Origin: Epiperipatus broadwayi
Taxonomy: Eukaryota; Onychophora; Udeonychophora; Euonychophora; Peripatidae
Length of the DNA stretch: 64,000 nt
Direction: 5' to 3'
Assembly (NCBI GenBank): GCA_028023455.1
Contig: JAQFVV010000050.1
Span: 496,001 to 560,000 of the forward strand
The first letter of the stretch is position 1. Every line of letters begins with the position of its first letter. The notes beneath the pieces were generated by a model. The model searched no databases, was not told the DNA's origin, and saw only the letters and a program-made list of their open reading frames with translations. This document shows positions 24,719 through 36,909 of the stretch, piece by piece. The position numbers and the translations under genes are program-made.

Positions 24719-25388
24719 GGGTACTTTAGTATTTTTTAAGTTATGACGTATTACGCTTAACATGTTTTCTGCCTGTAAGATTTCATCGAAGATTAGATGA
24801 GTGATGTCTTGACAACAAAAACACTGGCATGACTAATCCATGGGAATGGTGATTTTTTTGATCATGGTGACCCACGAGATTTAAAAAGTCGAGAGACCTA
24901 TGTGAAATTTTGTCATTTCTCTGTCTTTTGTGGTTTTGCTATCGGTGTGAGCACAGTGAATTTTTTGATGATATTGAGAATATTTTTATATATTTCATAT
25001 TTAATATTGACATTATATTACTATATTGAGTGAATTTTTAACTGTCGATTTGATAATATTATAGTAATTTTACATTTTTTTTTATATTATACTAATTTTT
25101 TGAAATTTAAACATTTGCTGAATTTTTTTACCTCATTTGCAAATGACTGAAACAAGTGATTTGAAGTTGTGGGATCTACCGCCTTCAGAAGAAGAAGCGA
25201 TTATTTTTTTCCAGGAGCCTGGACTTATATACAATATAAAATTATGTGAAAACAATCCTTTAAGTGCGATTTTGCAACATATAAGCCAGTTCAGTCCACC
25301 ACCGCTATTTGATTTAATCTTAGCATTTATAATTGTTGCAAAAAATAAATTCATATAACACATGACCTAATTTTATAAGCTTGTATTA
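24719..25388 (+). mobile_element. Merlin/IS1595-like element fragment with transposase N-terminus
   Basis: The left end GGTACTTTAGTATT, with 'tatgacgtattac', matches the TIR of the 851-bp element at 12473, and the 'cactggcatgactaat' block is shared too. An ORF (ATG at 25143, stop ending 25358) encodes 'LPPSEEEAIIFFQEPGLI', which resembles the N-terminus of ISXO2/Merlin-type transposases. The sequence loses resemblance after 'KLCENN', where a Cys-rich finger would be expected. No right TIR is seen. The family call rests on memory of the motif and on the 8-bp duplication at the related MITE. Confidence 0.5.
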
Positions 25389-25537
25389 CAAATGTTATAT
25401 AATGAGCATGACGATAGCTCTTAACAAGCTTTTAAGAATATGACATGGATGACAATCAGAGCTAGAAATAGGTCTGAGGAAAGAAATAATCTGAAAAGCT
25501 TGTTAAGAGCTATTGACATGCTCATTATATAACATTA
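25389..25537. repeat. Inverted repeat, about 43-bp arms
   Basis: The arms at about 25389-25434 and 25495-25537 share AAATGTTATATAATGAGCAT and TAGCTCTTAACAAGCTTTT in opposite orientation with few mismatches. The loop is about 60 bases. Possibly an independent foldback insertion at the end of the Merlin-like fragment. Confidence 0.85.
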
Positions 25538-26289
25538 TAATTATTTTTGGAATTCTTTCTTTTGGTATACTTTACTCCACAATTTGGCAATAGTTGTTGT
25601 CTCACACTGGGAATACCACTTGAGACAAAAATTCTAGATCTATAGTTGCAGTTTTTTGCATATGTCTTCAGTACTTCATGTTGGTATCTTTAGTTGACTG
25701 TCAAGAATTGATCTGCATGGTGTAAGCATACCTGCTTTTACAAATCTTTTATTAAAATGCAATGGACATAGGGTTCAGGAATGCTCATGAAATCCTCAGT
25801 GAGTCTGTAGTCCTGTAGTGATTAATCCCAAAAATTTCAGCAGCTTTTTGCACATTTTTTAAAATTCCAATTGTTTTGGTACATTTGGCTATCAATCATT
25901 TTCAGTTCTTTCTCTGCCATCTTATCAACTATTTAAAAACGTTCTTGAAACTCATGGGTTTACTACCACATATAGTGTGAATCATTTAAAATCTTTCAAA
26001 AGCAGTTTTTTGCCTATGACTTTCTAAAGAAATAAGAAACACTATCATATCTCATGTCATAACATTACATTATTTAAAAAAAATTTTTTGGTGAATAAAA
26101 AACTATATCAATATGTAACATATGCATTGATTTAGAGATGGTACTTTGCTGGCAATATAGATAAAGAGAACCAGTCTCCTTTTCATTGGGACTTATTGTG
26201 TAAATATATAAAAAAAGAGAAATTCTTTTAACCTGAATCATAAATCCATTTAAACATTATCATTTCTTTACATTTCAGCTAATTTATAT
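25538..26289. other. No feature recognised
   Basis: AT-rich DNA without a recognisable repeat or reading frame. Confidence 0.3.
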
Positions 26290-26485
26290 TGCCATGTAAA
26301 ATAATTAAAATGCAAAGGGAAGATAATTCAATGTTCAAAAATCTAAGGATCCAGGTTCGATTCCCATACAAGTATTGTTACTAGTCAGACCAGCAACTCC
26401 TGAGGAGTGGAGAATAATACCTCTTGAAACATTGTGCATATACTAACCTGTGTGCTAAATAAAGTTACATTTTTCTATAGACAAA
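26290..26485 (+). repeat. tRNA-derived SINE, second family, copy 1
   Basis: A tRNA-like B-box GGTTCGATTCCC near 26352 is followed by a body with 'gagaataatacctcttgaaa' and 'gtgcatatactaacctgt' and an end TAAATAAAGTTACATTTTTC. Copy 2 at 59352-59575 has the same body and end. The shared 3' end may be the LINE-derived tail. Confidence 0.7.
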
Positions 26486-27221
26486 CAATGATTTATATTA
26501 GATGATGGAAATATTGAAATATATAAATACAACAAAATCAAATGTAATAAAACAAGAGAATAATGTGTAGTTGTAGGAAGAATCGAAGATAATTAATTTT
26601 AATAGCAAACATTAAAATATATAATATATTACTGTACTTTAATCTACATGTGCCAAATTTTTATAATCTCAACTTTGACACCAGTCATATTTAATAAATA
26701 AATTAATGACTTTTACTAATCATTTGTTAGACTAAAAATTATCATATCATATTTAGTCCATATTTAAAGTTCAAACTTATTAAGAAGTCTCTATATCTAT
26801 TTTTTTAAACAAAGTCACATGGTGCGATTAATACAATATTATCCCTTTTTTCTCCATGTGTTATATTTTAAGATATTATTAAAATTTCCATACCTCCACA
26901 TACATACACATTTCAAACACATAAATACAGAGATCCGAAAAAGGTAAATTGTTACAATAAAACCATTAAATGTAAAAAAATAAATAAGCTTAACAAATAA
27001 TCATATAAAAAAAAGGATTCCTAATCGGTAAACAAAATTTCAGAGAATAATATACAGAACTTTAATTTAAGATGTCTAACAAAGATAATAAAATTAAAAT
27101 TTTTTTTTGATCCAACTTAAAAAAAATAAAAAATATAAATAAATGAAAAGTAATGAAAAACAAAGCTTGACTTATAAAGATACGTAAAACTAGGAAAGAT
27201 CTATAAATAGATTTTAAGCCA
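26486..27221. other. No feature recognised
   Basis: AT-rich, with many A-runs. No coding signal. Confidence 0.3.
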
Positions 27222-27440
27222 ATAAACATCACATGATCATCATTTTCTATGCTTGCTTATAACTGTTATTAAACAGATCCAAGGCTCCTCACCGACAAAG
27301 GCCACAAGCCAGAAACTAGTCTGGGGATATTGAATGAATATGCACTAGATGGGGATTTTATGCACAAGCCTTCTGGCATCCATTGATTACTCTGGCTTGC
27401 ACTAAGTGGCAATACTGTATGGAGAGTTTTGCCTGTTTTT
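27222..27440 (-). repeat. Family A repeat, internally deleted
   Basis: This begins with 'aaacatcacatgatc...ataactgttatta', goes straight to the 'agatccaaggctcctcac' block and ends in 'atggagagttttgcctgt'. The middle part of the full family is missing. Confidence 0.75.
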
Positions 27441-28340
27441 ATAAATAGATTTAAAAATACAAATTTTCATAGTACAATATGGTTCTTGCCAGAGATTAAA
27501 GTCATTTGTGTTTTTATATTTAATTTCCTACCAGATAATAATGCTTTCTAATAAATAAGTTAAAGGTAGGACATCTAAAATAATGAAAATATTTAATAAA
27601 TTTATTTACATTAATATATTTACAACTGTTGGTTGGTGGAATTAAAATTGCTAGTTGTTACTTGTAACAACCAGTCTTGAAAAAATATGACTTATTCTAA
27701 TAACTTCCTGATATAATGGATTGCCTTATGAAAGGTTGGATACTATTTTCTGCTAGTGGCTTCCCACTCTAGACTTAAGTTTGCCTGATTTCTTTCACCA
27801 AAGAGTTGACAACACACATTACTATCAGATTATAAATTAAATTTTAAATATGATTCAGTATACTACTTAAACTCCTCTTTCTCAAATAAATCTCATATCT
27901 ATATCCAAATGCTTTAACGATAAGATTTAATGATACTGATCTATGATTGGTCTATTTGTGCCATTGACTATTTCTTTACATTATTATTATTTCATTGATT
28001 AGCGATATTGTATTCTGAATATGATCTAGAAAGTTTTATAGTTTGGACAAGCCCATTATTTTTAGGGTAAAATGAATAGGATTCAACAATTTAGAAAACA
28101 CCAAAGTTTGGACAAGTCTATTATTGAGGTTAACCTTAAGATGAAATCATATTATTTTCAATATAAATTTTTTATTCTGAAATTATGTATTCTTATCAAG
28201 ATAGAAAAGTATACCTTTTATGGTAGTTTTTAAAAACTATAATAATGGACTGCTTCTATTCTCATTTTCTTTTGTTTTACATTCATTATGTAAACTGCCT
28301 AGAAATAAGAGATTAAATAAAATGGCATATTTATTATATA
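27441..28340. other. AT-rich DNA with one short duplication
   Basis: No gene. The words 'agtttggacaagcc' (28040) and 'agtttggacaagtc' (28104) recur about 64 bases apart near 'attatt'. Confidence 0.3.
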
Positions 28341-28426
28341 CACCTGGTCTCATTTTATGCGGATTTATTTAATGCGATTCATGTTTCTTCTTAATATCTT
28401 TGCATGCATTTTTCTTTTATGCGATA

Positions 28427-28556
28427 AAAATTATTAGATCAGAAGTCAAGCTCCGATAATGTTCTATTACTTTAAATATTATAAATTTTGCACACTCATG
28501 TCTTATTTAAAGTAATAGTGCATTATTGGAGTTCGACTTCCATCTAATGATTTCTA
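28427..28556. repeat. Inverted repeat within the TIR element
   Basis: About 50-bp arms at 28427-28478 and 28505-28556 (blocks ATTACTTTAAAT and GAAGTCRARCTCC against their inverses), with a loop of about 26 bases. Confidence 0.8.
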
Positions 28557-29194
28557 TATTTTCAGTGCTTTATAATAGTACTGTAATAGATTTTATGCAA
28601 TAAAGAAGTTCATAATTCACTTAAAATCAGGATTTCCCCATTTTATATACACACATTAAACTTTACAAGACTGTAATGAAAATCTGTTCAAACGTTATAG
28701 ATGAAAAATACTATGTATGTTGTTGTTTTTGCATTTTAAATCACATTCTATTTTTGCTTTTTATAAAAAGAGTACATAATCAATTAATCATTTAGTGTCC
28801 GCAAGTTTATTTTTAAAAGGTGAGTAACAGTGGTGGGCACAATTAAATTTGACAATTAAAATCTGATTTTTAATTGTAATTAACAATTTAAAAATTATGT
28901 AACACAATCTGAAATTAATGTGATGTGAAACGATGAAATTTGATTTTTAAACGGAGCTGAAAATTAAAAAATTAAAGACAAAAATAAGAATTTAATTTTT
29001 AATTGTTAGTTTTAATTAAATTTTGCCCAACATGTGTCTTTTTATTATTGTAAGTCTAGGTTCTTATTTTTATTTTAAATTTTTAGATTACTCTAACAGA
29101 GAGAAAAAAAACACCCAAGAAATGGAATTTCTTTGGAAACAAAAATTTCAATTTTAGATCGCTTAGTGAAATGGGATGGATCAACAGCGATTGG

Positions 29195-29295
29195 AAAATG
29201 TTTTAGTTGTATTTCCTCTTGACTTTGTATAAGGAGAAGCTGCAGTACCTCTCACCACATCACATCATGATGAATCTGATGTCTCAAATAGCTAT
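29195..29295 (+). repeat. LINE 3' end scrap
   Basis: In reverse complement it matches 55680-55750, downstream of the LINE C-terminal ORF (shared 'gtgatgtg', 'ctgyagcttctcctta', 'gtcaaga'). It sits inside the TA-duplicated TIR element. Confidence 0.5.
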
Positions 29296-29865
29296 AATGA
29301 TTAAAATACCGTATATGTATGAAAAAATGTAAATTACGCATAAAAATATATTGTTTTGAATAAAATTAAATAATGTAGTTAATAAAAAAAGTAAAAAAAG
29401 TTTAACTTGTTTCAATTTTTTCCAAATTTAAAATTTTTTATTAGTCATATTTTACTTTCTTTTTTTTTTAAAGTAATTTTACATAGTTGCTTTACTTTTA
29501 TGCGATTTTTGGAAAATTACAGTAGTTATCCCCCATTTTTCAAGGTAAGTTAAGTCTATTTTTGGCGATTTCTTTTGTGCATTTTCTGAGGAACCTATCT
29601 ACTGCATAAAATGAGACCCAGGTGTACACATATTGATTAGTTTATACCCATCCTCTTTGTGTGGTTTGGTGCCTTGACAAAGTGGCAGATTCTGGGAATC
29701 TAGATCCATGAATTGCAGCCCATATTTTTCCAATTCTGTGCTCAAACTCTCAAACAATAAACCATCTGATTATTTATTATAGCTTAATCAAGATCTGGCA
29801 CTAACTAGCCATGAAGCAGACTTTTTCAAACTAAATAAATATTCTATCACTCTTTACTAACATGC

Positions 29866-30050
29866 CAATAAACATCACAGGCTCCTCACTGATGAAGGCC
29901 ACAAGCCAGAAACTGGTCTGAGAATATTGGATGAGTAGTCACTAGATGGGGATTTTATGCACAAGCTTTCTGGCACCTATTGATTACTCTGGCTTGCACT
30001 GAGTGGCAATATATATATATATATATATATATATAGTTTTGCCTGTTTCT
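29866..30050 (-). repeat. Family A repeat with (TA)n near its end
   Basis: It has the same shortened structure as 27222-27440. The usual 'tactgtatggagag' is replaced by a (TA)n run at 30010-30034 before 'gttttgcctgtt'. Confidence 0.75.
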
Positions 30051-30660
30051 TTACTAACATGACAAATCACTAAATCACTACTTGTTTGCAATATAAAAAT
30101 TCAGAAATGTACTTTTTTGTGATTACCACAAGATTTAGGTTGGTGATTGATATAGTAATATCATATATACATTCAAAGACAAACTATCATAATGTAAAAC
30201 AATATTTATTAGGTGATATCACAGTCTTTTTTCATGTTTTACCATCTAATTAATAAAACAATTTCTTATGAACCAGTAATCTTAAGCTTGTTAGAAACCA
30301 GAAATATACCAATATCTCATCCAGATTTAAAACCCAGGTTGTGGTCAAACCTAGTTATCTATTTCAGCTGATTTATTAAGAAAATAGAGAATATTCTGCA
30401 ATAACCGACAGCTTTATATATAGCATGTTATCATGGTATCTGCAAACCCTGATTTTGTAAAATAAAACCATTGGATTAATTATTAAGACATTCTATAGAT
30501 TAGATTACTGTGGATAATCTTCTGGCTTGTGATCTTGATATATTTTGGTGGCTCAGTTTCTAAATCATTGTAGAAATCAAGTGATCAACATTATCTATTA
30601 TAACTTGAATTTAATTTTTCTAAATTGGTATTCATTTTTCCTAATAAATTTCAAACTTAA

Positions 30661-30819
30661 AACAGGAAAAACTCGCTATATATATTGCCACAGACAGCAA
30701 GCTAAAGTAATCAATGGATGCCAGAAGGCTTGTGGTGATTTTATGCACAAGCCTTCTGGCATCCATTGATTACTCTAGCTTGCTGTGTGTGTCAATATAT
30801 ATAGCAAGTTTTTCCTGTT
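30661..30819. repeat. Near-perfect hairpin made of family A termini
   Basis: Arms 30661-30734 and 30746-30819 (about 74 bp) with only a few mismatches and an 11-base loop. Each arm is the family A terminal block ('agtaatcaatggatgccag', 'ggcttgtg'). It is followed by 'aacagttatacacaagcat...gtgatgtttattggctta', the family's other terminal block. The 74-codon plus frame crossing it is incidental. Confidence 0.9.
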
Positions 30820-30869
30820 TTAACAACAGTTATACACAAGCATAAGAGGAGGTGGTCATGTGATGTTTA

Positions 30870-31500
30870 TTGGCTTAAATTTCAAACTTCATAATAATTC
30901 TGACTATTAATCATTTAAAAGCATGTTTCATATAGTGTATTTTTTAATCAATAATTTATTTAACAGCCCTCTATTTTCTATCCTTGCAAACCATCTGCTT
31001 ATGTCTATTTAGTAGTTTCAAGGTTATACTTCATTTCTGAATGAACACATTTTTGTTTATAATTATTAACATTGTGAAAATTACTAATTTTTTAGTTGTT
31101 ATTTATTAAAATAAATATTTAAATGAGTTTTTTCTAGAGAATTCATAAAAATTTCAAATGTCAGAAGTGACAGATATCATAGACCTTGGATTTTAGAATT
31201 CATTACTTACTCACTTCCTTAAAGAAAGTGGGGAAAAATAAATCAAAAGGTTCATAGTTTGAAGTTTATAAGAAATTTAATTATTCAAGCTCACACTAGG
31301 TGGTGTGATGGAATATATAAAAAGAACTTGCTACTGAAAATACTATTATAACAGTGTTCACTACTATATATGGATCTCAGTAATTGTGGTACAGCTTTGA
31401 ATCAATGCTGAGATTATGGGAGGACTCATACAGTTTGGCAATTGAAATACTAAAATAAACTGTTTCAGGAAAGTGACATGAAAAAGTAAACTACCTCTTG
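30870..31500. other. No feature recognised
   Basis: AT-rich DNA between repeats. Confidence 0.3.
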
Positions 31501-31893
31501 GAATAAACAATGAGGATTGCCAATTCCTCAACAAGCTTTGTGATAAATGCTTAGCCAGAGAAAGCATTTAAAATATCTCTGTCCAGAACCCCCACAACTC
31601 CTGACCATAGTTTCATGCTTTAATACTCCTCAGAGAGGTGTCAGGGTAGGTTCAGAAATTAGATCTAAAAATTCCAACCCAAAGCCAGCATTTAACTAAA
31701 AGTTATCTATTGAGTGGAAAATCTGAAAATTTCAGACACCTACATGTCTTCAAACCCAGCTATCCAACTCAAATAGCTATATGGGGCTGATAGATCTTCA
31801 TCCATACCATATATTAGTAGTCTTAGCAATATAACATTGCATAAGACTTAAGGCAGCTTGTTGAGTAATTGGCAATCCTCATTGTTATAACTT
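31501..31893. repeat. Family B repeat bounded by inverted ends
   Basis: The ends 31501-31542 and 31855-31893 are inverted copies (shared ATTGGCAATCCTCATTG and 'agcttgttga'). The interior is a diverged member of the family seen at 53505-54600: 'gaaattagatctaaa', 'cagcattta', 'cttcaaacccagctatc' and 'atagctatatggggctga'. Family B shares the 'agctatatgggyctga' block with family A. Confidence 0.65.
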
Positions 31894-32796
31894 ACAAGCT
31901 TAAGAGAATAGGATCATGTGATCTATGACTCTTATTTTGACTATTTATACCTCTTGGAATGTTTTATTATTTGATCAAAATTACCTTCATCTGTTCCCAA
32001 ACAGAAAATTTAACATATATATACATTATCTTCATATAATGTACATAAAAAATAGTTTAAGTAGATTTCAACAAATTTCACAAAGAAATAGTAAATAAAA
32101 AAATGATTATAAAATGTGTTTTTTAGTTTAAATATGATGAAGGTTTCAATGTTTTCTATCTTAGTTTATTCTCCCTTTAGAATAACTAAATAACTATTTT
32201 CCAATCAATATTGGATGGTTAACTATCTAACTAATAATGGATGGTTAACTATATGCAAAAATTCTACATTTTGTTGGAAATTTTAAAAAGTCAAGTTTTA
32301 CACAAACTGCATTCAAATCCCAGGTAATTGCTACTACAACACAACGTCCTTAAACTGAAACACAATTTTAGTTCAATTTTTTTTATCCACACACATACAC
32401 AAAACAGCTTATAAGGAACACATACGAATATTGCGAAATAATTTTTTGAATCACTATTAAATTTATTTGATTTAAAGATTCTTACTGATTTGCTTTATTG
32501 TCTAATTTTTAGAATAGTTCCTTTATGAATAATAATGAGTAATAATTTTGCCAGCCACATTGTAGTTTGCGATCTTAAATTTTTTACAATGATCACTCTT
32601 GAAATAATAATAATGATACCAATAGTAATGTTATTAATAATAAAAACTTTTGAATTTTAAATTTCGTTATCATTTAATAAAAAAAGATATCTTATAAATT
32701 AATTTGAAGATTTTCATAGACTGGCGTCATGTTTGACTAATAAGCATACACAAAATTAAGTCGATTTTATAATTTCAACAGTTTGCCTCAGAGTGT
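31894..32796. other. No feature recognised
   Basis: AT-rich. The phrase 'ggatggttaacta' occurs twice within 40 bases near 32213-32250. No coding signal. Confidence 0.3.
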
Positions 32797-32910
32797 TTTT
32801 TTGTTCCATGTGTCATAGCATGTCATAGCATCAGCCGGGAAGCGAACCCGCTAACCCGTACAACTGCTTGTAAGGCAGCTGTTCTGACCTCTCGATGTTG
32901 GCACAATGGC
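32797..32910 (-). repeat. tRNA-derived micro-SINE, copy
   Basis: This is the 2442 family: tail 'ttccatgtgtcatagca' with the 10-base word TGTCATAGCA duplicated, then 'tcagccgggaagcgaaccc', the anticodon arm CTGCTTGTAAGGCAG and 'gacctctcga' (plus-strand reading). Target duplications are not evident. Confidence 0.75.
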
Positions 32911-33589
32911 TTCCAAATTCACTAATTGTTGCAACAAATGTAATTGATCTTGTTTCTTTTTTTATATAATTTGTTGAATAATAATAATAAAATTAAGGAA
33001 AGAAAATTCACAACAAACAAATGAAATATACATGATAAAGGGTTAAAATGCTTTGAAGTCGACAATATCTTTGTAATAAGGAGAAAACTGTAAAATGAAT
33101 AAATAAAAAAGAAAAAGCAATTAATTATATACATTTTTTTTTCCTTTCTATAAAAAAAAATCAATACTTTCTATTCAACATTAACTTCAAAATTTTAGAT
33201 AGATTACTTAGAAATATGGACAGGAGAATATTTATCTCAGATATTTTTAAAATTAAATTTGATATAAAAAATGCAATTTAAAATCGATATTTTATAAAAG
33301 TCTTAAAGTGTAATCTAAAAATTTTCACCAAATATATTTTAAATATGTGTAATATACAATAGTCTGCATAAATTACTTTAATATGTGTATATTATAATTA
33401 CTTTTCAGTGCTCGAAAATTGCATTCCATCATCTCGTAAGCTATCGACCCATTCGGAAAAAAAATCTCTATCGTATTAAAGAAAAACCTATCAGATTAAT
33501 TCTTTGACTATATATATATATATATTATAGAACACACTTTCATTCTTCTGGTTATCTTGGGGTTTAAATTCTTAAATTTTTCTCTCTAA
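32911..33589. other. No feature recognised
   Basis: Very AT-rich, with an imperfect (TA)n at 33512-33528. An 80-codon minus frame (32922-33164) is rich in Phe and Asn as expected from base composition. Confidence 0.35.
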
Positions 33590-33645
33590 TGCAAGAGTGG
33601 CGAACTTTCAGTCTGTGGGCTAACTGTGGCCCTCGAAACCTCTTA
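33590..33645 (+). mobile_element. hAT-like terminal fragment
   Basis: 'caagagtggcgaac...ctgtgggc...gtggccctcg' matches the style of hAT termini (CAGNGGTGGCGAACC, then 'gtggccctcg'). The RTE sequence begins at once after it, so it may be an element interrupted or truncated by the RTE insertion. Confidence 0.4.
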
Positions 33646-33647
33646 AT

Positions 33648-35130
33648 ATGGTCGACGGACATGCAATTAAATTTATGAAGAAAGGGAAGGCTCCAGGTAA
33701 TGATGAAATTATAATTGATATATTAAAAGAAGCAGGTGAAGAAATAGAAGTTTTTTTTAGCAAGTTATATACCAAATGTCTAAATGTTGTTCCAGATGAT
33801 TGGAAGAACGCAGTATTAATATTTAAAAAAGGTGATAAAGAAGATATTAGATATTACAGACCTATCAGTCTTTTATCAGTTTTATACAAAATTTTTACTA
33901 AGATAATTATAACTCGTCTACAGAAAACATTGGATTTCCACCAACCAAGAGAACAAGCTGGATTTAAAAGTGGTTTTAGTACAGTAGATCATATCCAGGT
34001 ATTGAGAGAAGTTATAGAAAGGACAAATAAATATGAGTTGCCAATATGCTTAGGATTTGTAGATTATGAAAAGGTATTTGATTTTATAAACATTTCTTCA
34101 GTGATTAAAGCATTGGATCATCAAGGTGTAGATCCAGAATATTGTCATATTTTAAAGAATATTTATAAAAAATGCAACAGCAACAATTAGATTCCATAAT
34201 GATAGTAGAAAAAATCAACATTGAAAAGGGTGTAAGACAGGGTGACTCCATATCTCCAAAACTTTTTACAGCAGTGCTGCAAGAAGTATTTTGTGGATTA
34301 AAATGGGAAGCTAAAGGAGTGAAAGTAAATGGAGATTATTTAAGTCATTTAGATTTTGAAGATGATGTACTTGTTTTTGCAAATAATGCTTTAGAGTTAC
34401 AGGAAATGTTGCAGGAGTTATCAGATGAAAGTAGGAAAGTAGGACTAAAGATAAATGTTAAAAAGACTAAAGTAATGTTTAATAGATTTTCTCAAAATAT
34501 GAAAATAAAGATTGATTATGATGAGTTAGAAGAAGTTAACAGTTACAAATACCTTGGTCAGATTATTAATACAGATGGAAATATAATGGATGAAATTAAT
34601 CATAGAATTAAACTTGGTTGGAGTGCTTTTGGTAGAAATAACTTGATACTAAAAGAAAATATGCCTATGTGTTTGAAAAGGAAAGTTTTTAATAAATGTG
34701 TTTTGCCAGTTCTTACTTATGGATCTGAGACTTGGACACTTAATAGAAGAGCAATACAGAGACTTCAGACCAGTCAAAGAAGTATGGAGAGATGCATGTT
34801 GGGAGTAAAAAGAAGAGATCGAAAACACAATGTATGGGTAAGAGAACAAACAGATGTTACTGACCTCATCAAAAAAAATTTAAAGGACTGAAGTGGAGTT
34901 GGGCTGGACTTATTGCTAGAAGAGATGATAATAGATGGACAATTGAAATTTTAAATGGGATTCCAAGAGATTGTAAAAGACCCACAAAGAGACCACATGT
35001 GAGATGGATGGATGAAATAAGAAAGTCTGCAGGGGTGATGTGGAGAAGAGAAGCTTAAGATAGGAAAAGATGGATTGAACTTGGAGAGACCTTCATCCTG
35101 CAGTGGATTGATAATGGTTGATGATAATAA
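33648..35130 (+). pseudogene. RTE-type non-LTR retrotransposon, reverse transcriptase and 3' end
   Basis: Frame 33648-34190 (180 codons) holds the N-terminal RT blocks: GKAPGNDE, RPISLLSVLYKI (residues 71-82), REQAGFKSGFS and motif A FVDYEKVFDF (137-146). Frame 34172-34891 (239 codons) holds motif B RQGDSISPK (22-30), motif C FEDD (62-65; normally F/YADD, catalytic Asp pair kept) and the thumb region to 'DLIKKN'. Homology continues ('LKWSWAGLI') to 35100 with one TAA at 35056, then a TGATGATAATAATGA tail. Two frameshifts near 34170 and 34210 and one near 34875 all fall in A-runs. The apurinic endonuclease domain is missing, so the copy is 5'-truncated. Confidence 0.9.
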
Positions 35131-36600
35131 TGATATATATATTGACAACAGTTTGACATTGTTGATTGTTATCTTTATTGGGATTGTCTAAGTGTTGACT
35201 TAGTAAACTGGCAAAGAATTTGCTCACAGCAATAGAATCACATGCTTATTATATGGGGATCAGGTTGAGTCAATTGGTATAAGTTTATATTAAATAAAAT
35301 AATTTATTCATCCCCCATTTTTACCTTTTTACATAATCACTTTATTGTCACATGCATATTTATTTCTTAAAAAGGATTATGCACTGCAATAAAATAAGGG
35401 ATTAAGTAACATTATAATATACATATCTCCAACTGCACAAAAATAATGTTAAACTCTCATAGACACACACAAAATGTATTTCATTTTGTCTGAAGTCAAC
35501 AAGAGCTTAATTACACTGTGAGATTTCTCTCACTGTAGATGTAAATATAACATTATTATAAATGTCTCCACATAATTTATTCTTAAAGCAGGTGGAGAGA
35601 TCTTCAGCTTTATTGTTAAAAAGAAGTTGCCTTGACAACAGTTTGAAATTGTTGATTGTTATTGATATTGAGATTGTCTATGTGTTGATTGTTTTTTAAT
35701 GATAATATTTTATATATTTGTAATATTTTTCACATATGTGCTAAGATTGACACTCAATCGCCCATCAATAATTAATTTAAAACCATAAATGGTCCACATA
35801 TGATTAGAACTTATTTTTTAAATAAACCATCCACTGACTGTCATAAATTAGGTTTGAACTTTTTGTAAGCCTGATTTTTAAATCGCTATATTATTTACAC
35901 AAATTAATTTTATATATCATAAAGAAGAAAATTTTTCTCATTTTAATTACTTGTGTCATTGAATTTTATTAGTTTATATAGATGTGACAATTAATAGTAT
36001 AGCAATTCGTCTGTAATAATAAAATTCAATGTCACAGATCGTTAAAAATAAGAATCTTTCTCTTCCCTGTGTTATATATAAATAGAATTTGTACAAGTAA
36101 TACGTCAATGAAAAACATTTCTTCTAATTTAGGCATGGCCAATAATTACTGGTTTATTTAAATAATGGTGTAATGCATGTCTGTTTTATTGCATGTGTGA
36201 GGAGTAATTACTTCCACAATATTAAATATATATATATTTCTATATTACTAATTATATTCCTTATATATTGTAACCATATATTTTAGTATAAAATATAATA
36301 ATTGATGTAACTGGTATAAAAATTTCTCTTTCTTCTTTTGGTGATTTGATTGGCTTGATTTGCACTTTGAACAGATTACTCTCTTATATTATTTTAATAA
36401 ATTTAAATTTGCTTCTTCCCATATACTAACTCACATCAAAACGTTTAACTTTTTAAAAATTTGACAACACATTAAAATTTGGTAAAATATTATTAAAATA
36501 ATAATATTTTGTTTTTATTTGTTTAAAATGATCTTAAATTATTATTTCCATTGAATTAAAAAACCATTTGTTCAATTAAAATTAATTATTAAAAAATAAA
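35131..36600. other. AT-rich DNA with a 60-bp direct repeat
   Basis: Directly after the RTE tail, 35142-35200 ('ttgacaacagtttga', 'ttgttgattgttat', 'ggattgtcta') recurs at 35631-35690 with a few changes. No gene was found in the rest. Confidence 0.45.
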
Positions 36601-36909
36601 TACAGTAATTACGTATGCGTCTCAATGTAAAAAAAGAAAAGAACGCGAATTTAAGAGAAGATCGTCTGTTAGTTGGCTTTTGGAGGGAGAAAGAAAAGAA
36701 AATGGTAAAAGGCAAATGGTGTAAATTTGATAAGCTTATTTTAAAATAGTTAACAAGTAAACGGATTACCACAAAGTTTGCTATAAACGTAAAAATAACC
36801 TAGTGGTATTTAATTATAAGATGAATTGCTAAATTTAAAAGTCTGTTCAAGTCAGCTGGCCAAGTGGATCAAATCACTGGTAAAAATTTTCCAATATTAC
36901 ATTTTTAAA

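Larger units (their letters stand above)
28341..29624. mobile_element. 1284-bp TIR DNA transposon with TA target duplication
   Basis: Left TIR CACCTGGTCTCATTTTATGC; the right end is its inverse with one extra base (GCATAAAATGAGACCCAGGTG). TA lies directly outside both ends (28339-28340, 29625-29626), as in Tc1/mariner-pogo elements. The right sub-terminal part ('gaggaacctatctactgcataaaatgagacc' region) resembles pogo/Tigger ends in style. The interior holds an inverted repeat (28427-28556) and a LINE 3' scrap near 29195-29295, but no transposase, so it is non-autonomous. Confidence 0.8.
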
